DNA of 5,923 nucleotides, from contig CAMPIA010000089.1 of the NCBI GenBank assembly GCA_946886175.1, forward strand, positions 1 to 5,923, in the 5' to 3' direction. Within the stretch, counting starts at the first letter, position 1. Every line of letters starts with the position of its first letter. Under the pieces are notes generated by a model, which saw only the letters and a list, made by a program, of their open reading frames with translations, ran no database searches and was not told where the DNA came from. Both the position numbers and the translations under genes were made by a program. This document shows positions 1-5,657 of this stretch, piece after piece. The stretch is from an uncultured Altererythrobacter sp. (lineage in GTDB: Bacteria > Pseudomonadota > Alphaproteobacteria > Sphingomonadales > Sphingomonadaceae).

Positions 1-370
1 CCAGGGTCAGGTGGAACCGGCTCTCGAAGTGATCGCGCTCACCGTCGAACCCGGCCTCGCGCTCCTTGTCGACCAGCCACGACGCGGCATCCGGAAACGC
101 GCTCTCGGGATAGCCGAGCGCCTCGATCCGCTCGGCGTCGAAGAACAGCGCCCAGCCCGAGCCGAAGCGCTTGAGGACGTTGTTGACCCGCGCCGCCGCC
201 GCGACCAGCTCGGCTTCGGTCGCGCTCTCGAGGTCGGGCCCGCGGAAGCGCAAGGTGCGCTGGAAGCTGCCGTCCTTGTTGAGCACGACCCCCGGGGCGA
301 CCAGCGCCGCCCACGGCAAGTGGTCGGCGAGCCGGTCGGCGCGGCGGCGGTATTCGCGCAAGTTCAGCAT
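1..370 (-). CDS. trbE: TrbE, VirB4-like conjugal transfer ATPase (N-terminal 123 residues, cut by window edge)
   Basis: TrbE is the VirB4-class ATPase of P-type conjugation systems. It sits at the inner membrane and powers pilus assembly and substrate transfer. Only the N-terminal domain is visible, from MLNLREYRRRADRLADHLPW through VAPGVVLNKDGSFQRTLRFRG (residues about 1-45) to FESRFHLTL at the window edge. The segment with V-L-N-K-D-G-S-F and the following R-G-P-D-L-E-S-A-T is typical of TrbE openings. The Walker A and B motifs of this roughly 800-residue family lie outside the window, so catalytic integrity cannot be judged. The ATG at 370-368 is preceded by a GGGGG stretch about 9 nt upstream. 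It overlaps the end of trbD by 7 nt, which suggests translational coupling. The reading frame is open throughout the visible part. Identification is secure from family resemblance and operon position. Confidence 0.95.
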   Translation of the reverse strand, partial: MLNLREYRRRADRLADHLPWAALVAPGVVLNKDGSFQRTLRFRGPDLESATEAELVAAAARVNNVLKRFGSGWALFFDAERIEALGYPESAFPDAASWLVDKEREAGFDGERDHFESRFHLTL

Positions 371-633
371 GCGAGGTACCCCCGCTGCCGCAAGTGCCGC
401 GCGAGCACCGCGAAGACATCGGGATCGCGTCGCGCGGCAAACACCGCGAGCGTGTGCCCGAGCGCCCACACGACCAGTCCCGCCAGCCACTGCTGCAGCC
501 CGAGCCCGAGCGCGGCGGCGAGCGTGCCGTTGACGATCGCCACCGTGCGCGGCGCCCCGCCGAGCAGGATCGGCTCGGCGAGCGCGCGGTGGACCGGCGC
601 CTCGAAGCCCTCGATGTGTCCGCTCCCGCTCAT
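364..633 (-). CDS. trbD: TrbD, VirB3-like inner-membrane conjugation protein
   Basis: This 89-residue protein is a VirB3-family component of the P-type conjugation channel. The family sits in the inner membrane and works with the VirB4-type ATPase, here TrbE, which is encoded directly downstream. The N-terminus has the typical G-x-E-A-P-V-H-R-A-L-A-E-P-I-L-L-G-G-A-P-R segment (residues about 9-29). A hydrophobic stretch follows (about 30-65, containing VAIVNGTLAAALGLGLQQWL and AGLVVWALGHTLAVFAA), enough for one or two membrane passes. The end, RRDPDVFAVLARHLRQRGYL, is also characteristic (R-D-P-x-x-x-x-V, then R-x-Y-L). The ATG overlaps the trbC stop in an ATGA quadruplet (633-630). No strong Shine-Dalgarno is visible, so translation probably depends on re-initiation after trbC. 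The length is normal for the family. Confidence 0.93.
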   Translation of the reverse strand: MSGSGHIEGFEAPVHRALAEPILLGGAPRTVAIVNGTLAAALGLGLQQWLAGLVVWALGHTLAVFAARRDPDVFAVLARHLRQRGYLAC

Positions 634-977
634 CCGATCAGCGCCCCGCCGCCGAAGCTGAAGAACGAGAGGAAGAACGACGAAGCGGCAAAGGCGATCG
701 ACAGGCCGAAGACGATCTGGATCAGGCGGCGGAACCCCCCGGCGGTCTCGCCGAACGCGAGCGTGAGCCCGGTGACGATGATGATGATCACCGCGACGAT
801 CTTGGCGACCGGCCCCTGGACCGACTCCAGCACCTGCTGGAGCGGCTCTTCCCACGGCATGCCCGAGCCCGCCGCGCGGGCCCGGGCGGCGAGCAGGACC
901 AGCGACGCGCCGAGCGCGAGCGCGCAGGCGGCGGGCCGCGATACGACGGCGGTCACTCCGTTGGGCAAGGTCGTCAT
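630..977 (-). CDS. trbC: TrbC, VirB2-like conjugative pilin precursor
   Basis: TrbC is the major pilin of the conjugative pilus in P-type systems. In the IncP prototype it is processed and cyclised before assembly. The 115-residue precursor shows a long basic-hydrophobic signal region (about 1-36, with a likely cleavage after ARARA) and then the mature part. That part has two hydrophobic helices at about 57-76 (V-A-K-I-V-A-V-I-I-I-I-V-T-G-L-T-L-A) and 84-104 (R-L-I-Q-I-V-F-G-L-S-I-A-F-A), joined by a short FGETAGGFR turn. This is the standard two-helix VirB2/TrbC layout. The ending GGGALIG is typical of the group. The ATG at 977-975 has a strong Shine-Dalgarno, GAGGAGA, 7 nt upstream inside the end of trbB. 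Its A overlaps the trbB stop (TGATG). That strong site fits a pilin needed in many copies. Confidence 0.94.
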   Translation of the reverse strand: MTTLPNGVTAVVSRPAACALALGASLVLLAARARAAGSGMPWEEPLQQVLESVQGPVAKIVAVIIIIVTGLTLAFGETAGGFRRLIQIVFGLSIAFAASSFFLSFFSFGGGALIG

Positions 978-1969
978 CAACTTGTCTCCTCGTGAACGGC
1001 CGGCTCGCCCTCGAGCCGGCGCAGGACGTAGTCGCCGGACGCATCGAGCCCCTCGACCATCGCGAGCGCGCCGATCCGGCGCCCCACGCCGCGCCCGGCG
1101 ATGAACACGACGAGGTCGATCGCCTCGGCGATCAGGCGCCGCGGCACGACGACCGCGGCCTCCTGGACCAGCTGCTCGAGCCGGTGGAGCGCGGCGGGCG
1201 CGCTGTTGGCGTGGACCGTGGCGATCCCGCCGGGATGCCCGGTGTTCCACGCCTTGAGCATGTCGAGCGCCTCGCCGCCGCGCACCTCGCCGACCACGAT
1301 CCGGTCGGGGCGCAGCCGCAGGGTCGAGCGCACCAGGTCGGCCATCGCCGCGACCCCCGGCCGGGTGCGCAGCGCGACCACGTCGGGCGCCGCGCACTGC
1401 AGCTCGCGGGTGTCCTCGATCAGGATGACGCGCTCGTCGAGCGCCGCCATCTCGGCGAGCAGGGCGTTCGCCAATGTGGTCTTGCCCGAGCTGGTGCCGC
1501 CCGCGACGAGCACGTTGCGGCGGTCCACCACCGCCTCGGCCAGGATCCCGGCAGCGGCGGCGGACATGATCCCCTCGGCGACGTAGTCGGCGAGGCGATG
1601 CACGCGCGAGGCGGGCTTGCGGATCGCAAAGCACGGCGCCGGCGCCACCGGCGGCAGCACGCCCTCGAACCGCTCGCCGGCCAGCCCCTCCCCGTGCGGC
1701 GGCAGCTCGGCGCTGACGATCGGCGCGCCCCCGTGGATCTCGCTGCGCGCGTGGCTCGCGACCAGCCGCACGATCCGCTCGACCTGCGCCGCCTCGAGGC
1801 GAACCCCGGTGTCGCTGCGCCCCTCGCCCAGCCGGTCGAGCCGCAGCGCCCCGTCGGGATTGACCATGACCTCGACCACCAGCGGGTCGGCCAGGGCAGC
1901 GGCGATCTCGGGTCCCATCGCGGTGCGCAGCATCGCCCGGCCGCGCGAGGCGGTCTCCGCCGCGCTCAC
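977..1969 (-). CDS. trbB: TrbB, VirB11-type secretion ATPase
   Basis: TrbB is the hexameric VirB11/GspE-family ATPase on the cytoplasmic face of the conjugation channel. It supplies energy for pilus biogenesis and transfer. All family motifs are present in the 330 residues. Walker A is GGTSSGKT (157-164). The Asp box is VILIEDTREL (181-190). The Walker B region is RPDRIVVGEVRGGEA (220-234). The His box is GHPGGIATVHANS (244-256). The N-terminal domain carries DPLVVEVMVNPDG and the arginine-rich segment before RFEGVLPPV. The length is normal. The start is GTG at 1969-1967, overlapping the previous gene's stop as GTGA. A good Shine-Dalgarno (GAGGAGG, about 8 nt upstream) supports this start over later ATGs. 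No motif is damaged, so the enzyme is expected to be active. Confidence 0.97.
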   Translation of the reverse strand: MSAAETASRGRAMLRTAMGPEIAAALADPLVVEVMVNPDGALRLDRLGEGRSDTGVRLEAAQVERIVRLVASHARSEIHGGAPIVSAELPPHGEGLAGERFEGVLPPVAPAPCFAIRKPASRVHRLADYVAEGIMSAAAAGILAEAVVDRRNVLVAGGTSSGKTTLANALLAEMAALDERVILIEDTRELQCAAPDVVALRTRPGVAAMADLVRSTLRLRPDRIVVGEVRGGEALDMLKAWNTGHPGGIATVHANSAPAALHRLEQLVQEAAVVVPRRLIAEAIDLVVFIAGRGVGRRIGALAMVEGLDASGDYVLRRLEGEPAVHEETS

Positions 1970-2367
1970 CGGAGCTCCTCCTCGGGCAGGAGCGACAGGC
2001 GCCCCCCGGCAAGCCCGCGGCCGACGCGCTCGACGAAGGCCGCGAAGCGGTCGCGCCCGAGCGCGCGGCCCGCCTCGTCGCCGTCGGCGACGGGCGGGAT
2101 CGCGGCAAGCATGTAGCGCACGAACAGCGCGAGGCTCTCGAGCTCGACGTGGCCGTTGCGCTCGATCCGCTCGAGCTGCCTGGAGATGCGGTCGAGCCGA
2201 ACGGCGAAGCGCTGCTCGAGCGCATCGTAGCCCTTGCGGTCGAGCCAGGCCTCGACCGCTGCCGCGAGCAGGCGCGACTTCGACGCGCCGGGCGCCGCCG
2301 CGAGCGCCTCGAACCGCTCGGCCAGCGGCCGCGGCAGGAACAGCTGGTAGCGCACCGCGCCCGCCAC
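1966..2367 (-). CDS. CopG-like ribbon-helix-helix DNA-binding protein within the conjugation operon
   Basis: This is a small protein (133 residues from the outermost GTG) with a ribbon-helix-helix layout at its N-terminus. A beta strand VRYQLFLPR (about 5-13) is followed by helix PLAERFEALAAA, the turn GASKS and a second helix RLLAAAVEAWLDRK (31-44). Proteins of this fold bind operators as dimers through the strand and often control their own operon. The middle (46-72) is charged and helical, possibly coiled coil. The end, GRGLAGGRLSLLPEEE, I do not recognise. The gene begins 1 nt after the traG stop and overlaps trbB by 4 nt, so it belongs to the operon. Related trb clusters on integrative elements carry a CopG-annotated gene at this place. 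The start is uncertain: a second in-frame GTG at 2355-2353 lies 9 nt after a GAGGTG and would give a protein starting MRYQLFLPR, the better match to the fold. No operator was found. Confidence 0.86.
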   Translation of the reverse strand: MAGAVRYQLFLPRPLAERFEALAAAPGASKSRLLAAAVEAWLDRKGYDALEQRFAVRLDRISRQLERIERNGHVELESLALFVRYMLAAIPPVADGDEAGRALGRDRFAAFVERVGRGLAGGRLSLLPEEELR

Positions 2368-2368
2368 C

Positions 2369-4369
2369 TCAGAAGCTCGGCATGAGATCGTCGCCGCGCG
2401 CCGATCCCTCGTTCACGGCGTGCGCGGCAACCACCGGCGCGAGCGCGGCGGACGCGACTCCCGCGACCCCGTCGTCGTCGAGATCGAGCCCGAGCTGGTC
2501 GACGGGCTCGGGAGCCTTCGCCCTGCGCCGCGGCCGCGAGGGGAGCGCCGGCTGCCGGGCCTGCTGCAACTCGCCCTCGCCGGCTTGCACGGCCGCTCCG
2601 GCCGGCGCGACGGCGACCGCCGGGCACGCCTGGCCCTGCCAGTCGTGCGGGCGCGCCTCGGGCGCATCGGCCCAGGCGCCGCCGTACCCGAGCGCCGGGG
2701 GCGGCAGCACGCGACAGGCGAAATTTCGATCCGCGAAGTAGCGCAGCTTCTTCGCGCGCACGGGCGCCAGCCCCGCGACCAGGACCAGCTCCTCGTCGCC
2801 CGCGAGCTGCATGACCTCGCCCGGCGTGAGCAACGGGCGCGAGGTCTCCTGGCGGCTGACCATGACGTGCGCCAGCCAGGGCGCGAGCCGGTGTCCGGCA
2901 TAGTTGCGCATCGCGCGCTGCTCGGTCGCCGTGCCGAGCGCATCGGAGATGCGCCGCGCGGTTCGCTCGTCGTTGGCCGCGAACGCCACGCGCACGTGGC
3001 AGTTGTCGAGGATCGCGTTGTTCTCGCCGTAGGCCTTGACCACCTGGTTCAGGGACTGGGCGATCAGGAAGGCGCGCACGCCATACCCCGCGAGGAACGC
3101 CAGCGCGGTCTCGAAGAAGTCGAGCCGCCCCAGCGCCGGAAACTCGTCGAGCATCAGGAGGACCTGGCGCCTGGGCGCCGCCGCCTGCTCCGGCAATTGC
3201 TCGGTCAGCCGCCGGCCGACCTGGTTGAGCACCAGCCGCACGAGCGGCCGGGTGCGCGCGATGTCGGACGGCGGCACCACGAGATAGAGCGTCACGGGCC
3301 GCGCACCCTCGATGAGGTCGGCGATGCGCCAGTCGCACTCGGCGGTCGCCGCGGCGACCGTCGGGTCGCGGTAGAGCCCGAGGAACGAGACCGCGGTCGA
3401 GAGCACGCCCGAGCGCTCGTTGTCCGACTTGTCGAGCAGCTCGCGCGCCGCCGCGGCGACCACCGGATGGACGCGGTCCCCCAGGTGCGGCGTCGCCATC
3501 ATCGCGCGCAAGGTCGCGGCAAAGCTGCGCGCCGGATCCGACAGCAAGGCCGCCACGCGCGCGAGGGTCTTCTCCTCCTCGGCGTAAAGCACGTGGAGGA
3601 TCACCCCGACGAGGAGCGCGTGGCTGGTCTTCTCCCAGTGGTTGCGCCGCTCGAGCGCGCCTTCGGGATCGACGAGGATGTCGGCGATGTTCTGCACGTC
3701 GCGCACCTCGTGCGCGCCGCGCCGCACCTCGAGCAGCGGGTTGTAGCGCGCCGAGCGCGCATCGGTCGGGTCGAACATGAGGCAATGCGAGAACCGCGAC
3801 CGCCAGCCCGCCGTCAGCTGCCAGTTCTCGCCCTTGATGTCGTGCACCACCGCCGAGCCGGTCCACGACAGCAGCGTCGGCACGACCAGCCCGACGCCCT
3901 TGCCCGAGCGCGTCGGCGCGAACGCCATGACGTGCTCGGGCCCATCGTGGCGCAAGTAGCGCCCGCCGAACCGCCCGAGCAGCACGCCAGCGTCGCCGAG
4001 CAATCCGGCCCGCTCCACTTCGCGCGGCCTCGCCCAGCGCGCCGAACCGTAAGTGGTGACCTGCCCCACCTGCCGCGCGCGCCACAGCGATCCGAAGACG
4101 GCCGCCGCGCACCCGAGGAACCCGCTCGCCCCGGCGAGCGCGCCGGCGCGGTCGAACACCCAGGGCGCATAGGCCTCGTAGTGATACCACCAGGCGAACA
4201 GCGCCCACGGCCGATAGACCGGCACCTCGCCTACCACGAACCACGCCGGCCCCAGCCGCGGCTGGTAGCCGAGCATCGCCGCCGCCCACTGGGTGGCGGC
4301 CCAGACGCCGAGCACCATGATCGCCAGCACGACCAGGATCTGTCCGACAAGGAGCTTGGTCGGCGTCAT
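2369..4369 (-). CDS. traG: TraG, VirD4-type conjugative coupling protein
   Basis: TraG is the type IV coupling protein. This inner-membrane ATPase brings the relaxase-bound DNA strand to the transfer channel. The 666-residue protein starts MTPTKLLVGQILVVLAIMVL, with a first membrane helix at about 6-24. A second hydrophobic stretch lies at about 75-96, after a short periplasmic section. Walker A is APTRSGKGVG (151-160). Walker B is VLLMLDEFP (403-411), followed by the family segment ALGRLDFFETALAFLAGYG and AQSLNQ (437-442). From about 560 the tail is Ala/Pro/Arg-rich and probably disordered, ending DDLMPSF. The start at 4369 was chosen over an in-frame ATG at 4522 because the extra 51 residues are low-complexity and the family starts at MxxTKLLVGQI. 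A GGGGA lies about 11 nt upstream. It is the first gene of the operon, so the operon promoter should lie to its right. All catalytic motifs are intact. Confidence 0.97.
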   Translation of the reverse strand: MTPTKLLVGQILVVLAIMVLGVWAATQWAAAMLGYQPRLGPAWFVVGEVPVYRPWALFAWWYHYEAYAPWVFDRAGALAGASGFLGCAAAVFGSLWRARQVGQVTTYGSARWARPREVERAGLLGDAGVLLGRFGGRYLRHDGPEHVMAFAPTRSGKGVGLVVPTLLSWTGSAVVHDIKGENWQLTAGWRSRFSHCLMFDPTDARSARYNPLLEVRRGAHEVRDVQNIADILVDPEGALERRNHWEKTSHALLVGVILHVLYAEEEKTLARVAALLSDPARSFAATLRAMMATPHLGDRVHPVVAAAARELLDKSDNERSGVLSTAVSFLGLYRDPTVAAATAECDWRIADLIEGARPVTLYLVVPPSDIARTRPLVRLVLNQVGRRLTEQLPEQAAAPRRQVLLMLDEFPALGRLDFFETALAFLAGYGVRAFLIAQSLNQVVKAYGENNAILDNCHVRVAFAANDERTARRISDALGTATEQRAMRNYAGHRLAPWLAHVMVSRQETSRPLLTPGEVMQLAGDEELVLVAGLAPVRAKKLRYFADRNFACRVLPPPALGYGGAWADAPEARPHDWQGQACPAVAVAPAGAAVQAGEGELQQARQPALPSRPRRRAKAPEPVDQLGLDLDDDGVAGVASAALAPVVAAHAVNEGSARGDDLMPSF

Positions 4370-4898
4370 CGCGCGCTGGTCCCCGCCCGCGCCCCATGCG
4401 CCGGCTCGCGGTGAACAATCGCCATCCTGGCCGCCCGGCGACACTGCCCCTCCGGCGAATCCCGGTGCTGTCGTCGGAATCGCACGCGCCGGCCAGATGA
4501 CCGCCCGTCCCATGGCGGGCATCGGCCGTCAGCGACGCTCCAGTCTCGGGAGCCGGTTGATGAATCGGTCGCCGAGGGCCAGCGAGACGCCGCCGCGGAG
4601 GGCAGGTTCTGTCCTAAACTCGTGTACGGTTTTCGGACATTGCGCGTTCGAGGCGCGTCGCGAGACCCATCGGCAGCAGCGCATGCCGCGATCCGGCTAT
4701 CCTTCTTGGCTCGCACTGCGCCGAGCGTTCCCGGAGAGCTTGCCTCCCACGCCCGCTACCTGTTCAGCGCTGCGGGCTCCGCGCTCCCCCGCCGGTCGCC
4801 GGTTCCGCCGGACAATCCCCAACTTGGACTGTTCGCCGCATGGACTCGGACGCTGGGAAGGAGAATCTATTGCGCGGACCCAAGTCCCGAAACCGGCG
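4370..4898. other. Intergenic gap between divergent units, no supportable gene
   Basis: About 530 bases separate the leftward traG operon from the rightward small gene. Open frames exist on both strands here, but their translations are rich in Arg, Pro and Ser with no fold, motif or good ribosome site. I read them as by-products of high GC. The divergent layout means promoters for both units should lie here, but I could not identify convincing -35/-10 pairs or an alphaproteobacterial GGAAC-type promoter. The one clear structure is the dyad at 4610-4639. In related elements a relaxase gene often lies next to traG. No such gene or obvious remnant is visible here. Whether this DNA belongs to the mobile element or its host cannot be told from the window. 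Confidence 0.6.
4610..4639. repeat. 30-bp imperfect dyad resembling a serine-resolvase crossover subsite
   Basis: The left arm TGTCCTAAACTCG and the right arm CGGTTTTCGGACA face each other around a TGTA centre. Comparing the left arm with the reverse complement of the right arm (TGTCCGAAAACCG), 10 of 13 positions agree. The outer TGTCC/GGACA ends, the length near 28-30 bp and the even spacing with a central dinucleotide are the layout of subsite I in res sites of Tn3-type and related serine resolvases. No second or third subsite and no recombinase gene is seen nearby, so it may be an orphan remnant. It could instead be an operator for a dimeric regulator, given its place between divergent genes. 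Confidence 0.5.
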
Positions 4899-4977
4899 CT
4901 CCTTTGATGGCTTGGGGTGCGTCCGGTGCCCCCGGGCGAGCGGCCCATCCGCTCGTGGCTGTCAAAGGAGAAGTCCG
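4857..4977 (+). promoter_or_regulatory. Candidate cis-regulatory leader RNA: three-way junction that sequesters the ribosome binding site
   Basis: Three nested stems can be drawn by eye in the RNA upstream of the small gene. P1 pairs 4899-4911 with 4958-4970: CTCCTTTGA against TCAAAGGAG is nine perfect pairs, followed by two G-U and two G-C pairs. P2 pairs 4914-4920 with 4926-4932 (GGGGTGC with GGTGCCCC-type partners, two G-U) around a 5-nt loop. P3 pairs 4937-4943 with 4949-4955 (CGAGCGG with CCGCTCG) around CCCAT. P1 contains the whole Shine-Dalgarno AAAGGAG (4964-4970) of the gene starting at 4978, so folding should block initiation. A second AAGGAG at 4858-4863 can pair with the same CTCCTT (4899-4904), giving a mutually exclusive fold that frees the ribosome site. 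I do not recognise a known class. The pairing is seen directly; the regulatory role is inferred. Confidence 0.6.
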
Positions 4978-5115
4978 ATGGCAAACGCTACCGAGCACCA
5001 GCGGGGCCGTGATGCGCGCACTGGCCGCATCATTCCCGTTGCAGAGGCTCTTCGCCGTCCGTCTACGACGGTGGTGGAGACCTACAAGGTCGGCAAGAAG
5101 GGTCCCCGGAACTAA
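4978..5115 (+). CDS. Small basic protein of unknown function (45 residues)
   Basis: The ATG follows a textbook Shine-Dalgarno (AAAGGAG, 7-nt spacer), which makes this short gene credible. The protein begins MANATEHQRGRDARTGRIIP and continues VAEALRRPSTTVVETYKVGK, ending KGPRN. The pattern R-D-x-x-T-G-x-x-x-P-V-x-E-A-x-x-R-P-x-T-T-V-V-E-T resembles small uncharacterised proteins I have met in alphaproteobacteria and other bacteria. I know no assigned function. It has no membrane segment or signal peptide, is strongly basic, and is probably cytoplasmic. Its ribosome site lies inside the leader RNA stem, so translation is probably controlled. An in-frame TTG at 4870, 6 nt after AAGGAG, could give an 81-residue form, but the added part is an Arg/Cys/Pro-rich stretch that looks non-coding. 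The next gene upstream is divergent and belongs to the conjugation operon; a functional link is not shown. Confidence 0.8.
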   Translation: MANATEHQRGRDARTGRIIPVAEALRRPSTTVVETYKVGKKGPRN

Positions 5116-5141
5116 CGGTCCCTTCGGCTGACTGAGGGGGT

Positions 5142-5167
5142 CGCCGGGATTCAGTAAAGTCCCGGCG
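5142..5167 (+). terminator. Perfect 8-bp hairpin downstream of the small gene, possible terminator
   Basis: CGCCGGGA (5142-5149) and TCCCGGCG (5160-5167) form a perfect GC-rich stem with a 10-nt loop, 26 nt after the stop of the 45-residue gene. No T-run follows, so it is not a classic intrinsic terminator. It could end or protect the transcript together with the CCCTTCGG copies at 5120-5127 and 5169-5176. Confidence 0.45.
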
Positions 5168-5226
5168 GCCCTTCGGGTCAAACCATCGGTCAACCGCTCG
5201 ACTCGAAAATTGCACGGTCCGACTCA

Positions 5227-5319
5227 ATGCGGCAGCGCCTTGCATCAATCCTGACAGCAATAGGGTCGCTGGCGGTGATCGCCCTGATTGTCGCGGGCGG
5301 CGTGATGCTATTCGCCTAG
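5227..5319 (+). CDS. Possible 30-residue single-pass membrane peptide
   Basis: An ATG-to-TAG frame encodes MRQRLASILTAIGSLAVIAL followed by IVAGGVMLFA. Two Arg near the N-terminus and then about 22 uninterrupted hydrophobic or small residues (Ile, Leu, Val, Ala, Gly) make a clear single transmembrane helix with the N-terminus likely in the cytoplasm. A coherent helix of this length is not expected from random GC-rich sequence, which usually gives Arg/Pro/Ala. Against it, no good Shine-Dalgarno precedes the ATG, no promoter was identified, and the possible terminator at 5142-5167 separates it from the preceding gene. I do not recognise a family. It may be a small membrane protein, a signal-peptide relic of a decayed gene, or chance. 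Confidence 0.4.
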   Translation: MRQRLASILTAIGSLAVIALIVAGGVMLFA

Positions 5320-5348
5320 CCTTCCAGGCATCCAGGTCGGCGAACGGC

Positions 5349-5657
5349 CTACTCGCACCCCACGCCGTCACGGTCGCGGTCGAGGTGTGCGCCGTAGCCG
5401 GGCTGCCCGCGGCGAACGGGCGCGGTCCCGGCGTCACGCGCTGCGGCGCAGTTTGGATAATAGACCTCGCGGTCTTCACCCTGGGTGCGGACGGTCGTCG
5501 CGCCAGCGTTCGAACCGCGATGGCAATGGCGCTGGCCGGTGCTGCGGTCGTTGTGGCAGCCGTCCGCCGCGAGGCGCCCACCGTGGGCGGCAGCGGGCCG
5601 GGAATCCGCCAGGGATGCCATCACGAGGGCCAGGACCGAGAGAAACAAGGTCCGCAT
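5349..5657 (-). CDS. Secreted Excalibur-domain protein with His/Cys-rich segment
   Basis: The 102-residue protein starts with a signal peptide (MRTLFLSVLALVMASLADSR, likely cut after PAAA near residue 24), so it should be exported. Residues 25-46 form a His/Cys segment, HGGRLAADGCHNDRSTGQRHCH, with CH at 34-35 and HCH at 44-46. It resembles the G-C-H-x-x-R-x-T-G-x-x-H-C-H motif found beside Excalibur domains and could bind metal. Residues 66-102 are the Excalibur domain, YYPNCAAARDAGTAPVRRG, ending in the calcium-loop-like D-R-D-R-D-G (93-98) and a C-terminal CE. Cys70 and Cys101 probably form its disulfide. The domain occurs in extracellular proteins, sometimes with nucleases, but no nuclease domain is present here. 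The start at 5657 was chosen over an ATG at 5690 because GGGGGAG lies about 7 nt upstream and the signal peptide begins exactly there. It converges on the plus-strand genes to its left. Confidence 0.88.
   Translation of the reverse strand: MRTLFLSVLALVMASLADSRPAAAHGGRLAADGCHNDRSTGQRHCHRGSNAGATTVRTQGEDREVYYPNCAAARDAGTAPVRRGQPGYGAHLDRDRDGVGCE

Noticed and set aside
992..2116. Long plus-strand open frame opposite trbB
   Set aside because: The translation is rich in Arg, His and Asp with no fold pattern, and the minus strand holds a complete ATPase. It is a GC shadow.
2420..4414. 664-codon plus-strand open frame opposite traG
   Set aside because: It is antisense to an intact coupling protein and the translation is low-complexity and charged. 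There is no credible ribosome site or domain.
630..4418. A 1262-codon minus-strand open frame spanning most of the operon
   Set aside because: Apart from its last part, which is TrbC, the translation is Arg/Ala/Gly-rich without motifs. It is a shadow of traG, the CopG-like gene and trbB in another frame, caused by high GC.
4366..4716. Minus-strand 116-codon frame upstream of traG as a possible relaxase remnant
   Set aside because: No relaxase motif (histidine triad, catalytic Tyr context or known C-terminal pattern) is visible, and the composition looks non-coding.
4293..4907. Plus-strand 204-codon frame filling the intergenic gap
   Set aside because: It overlaps the traG start, has no good Shine-Dalgarno, and gives an Arg/Pro/Ser-rich sequence without hydrophobic core or motif.
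4840..4977. N-terminal extension of the 45-residue protein (ATG at 4840 or TTG at 4870)
   Set aside because: The extension is Arg/Cys/Pro-rich and coincides with the structured leader. The ATG at 4978 has the better-placed ribosome site. TTG at 4870 with AAGGAG remains a minor alternative.
5107..5135. GGAAC as the -35 of an alphaproteobacterial general-stress (EcfG-type) promoter
   Set aside because: No CGTT/GTT -10 element lies 16-17 nt downstream, and the GGAAC is inside the end of the small gene.
5311..5344. TTCGCC/GGCGAA inverted repeat between the convergent genes as a terminator
   Set aside because: Only 6 bp with a 22-nt loop and no T-run. This is common by chance in GC-rich DNA.
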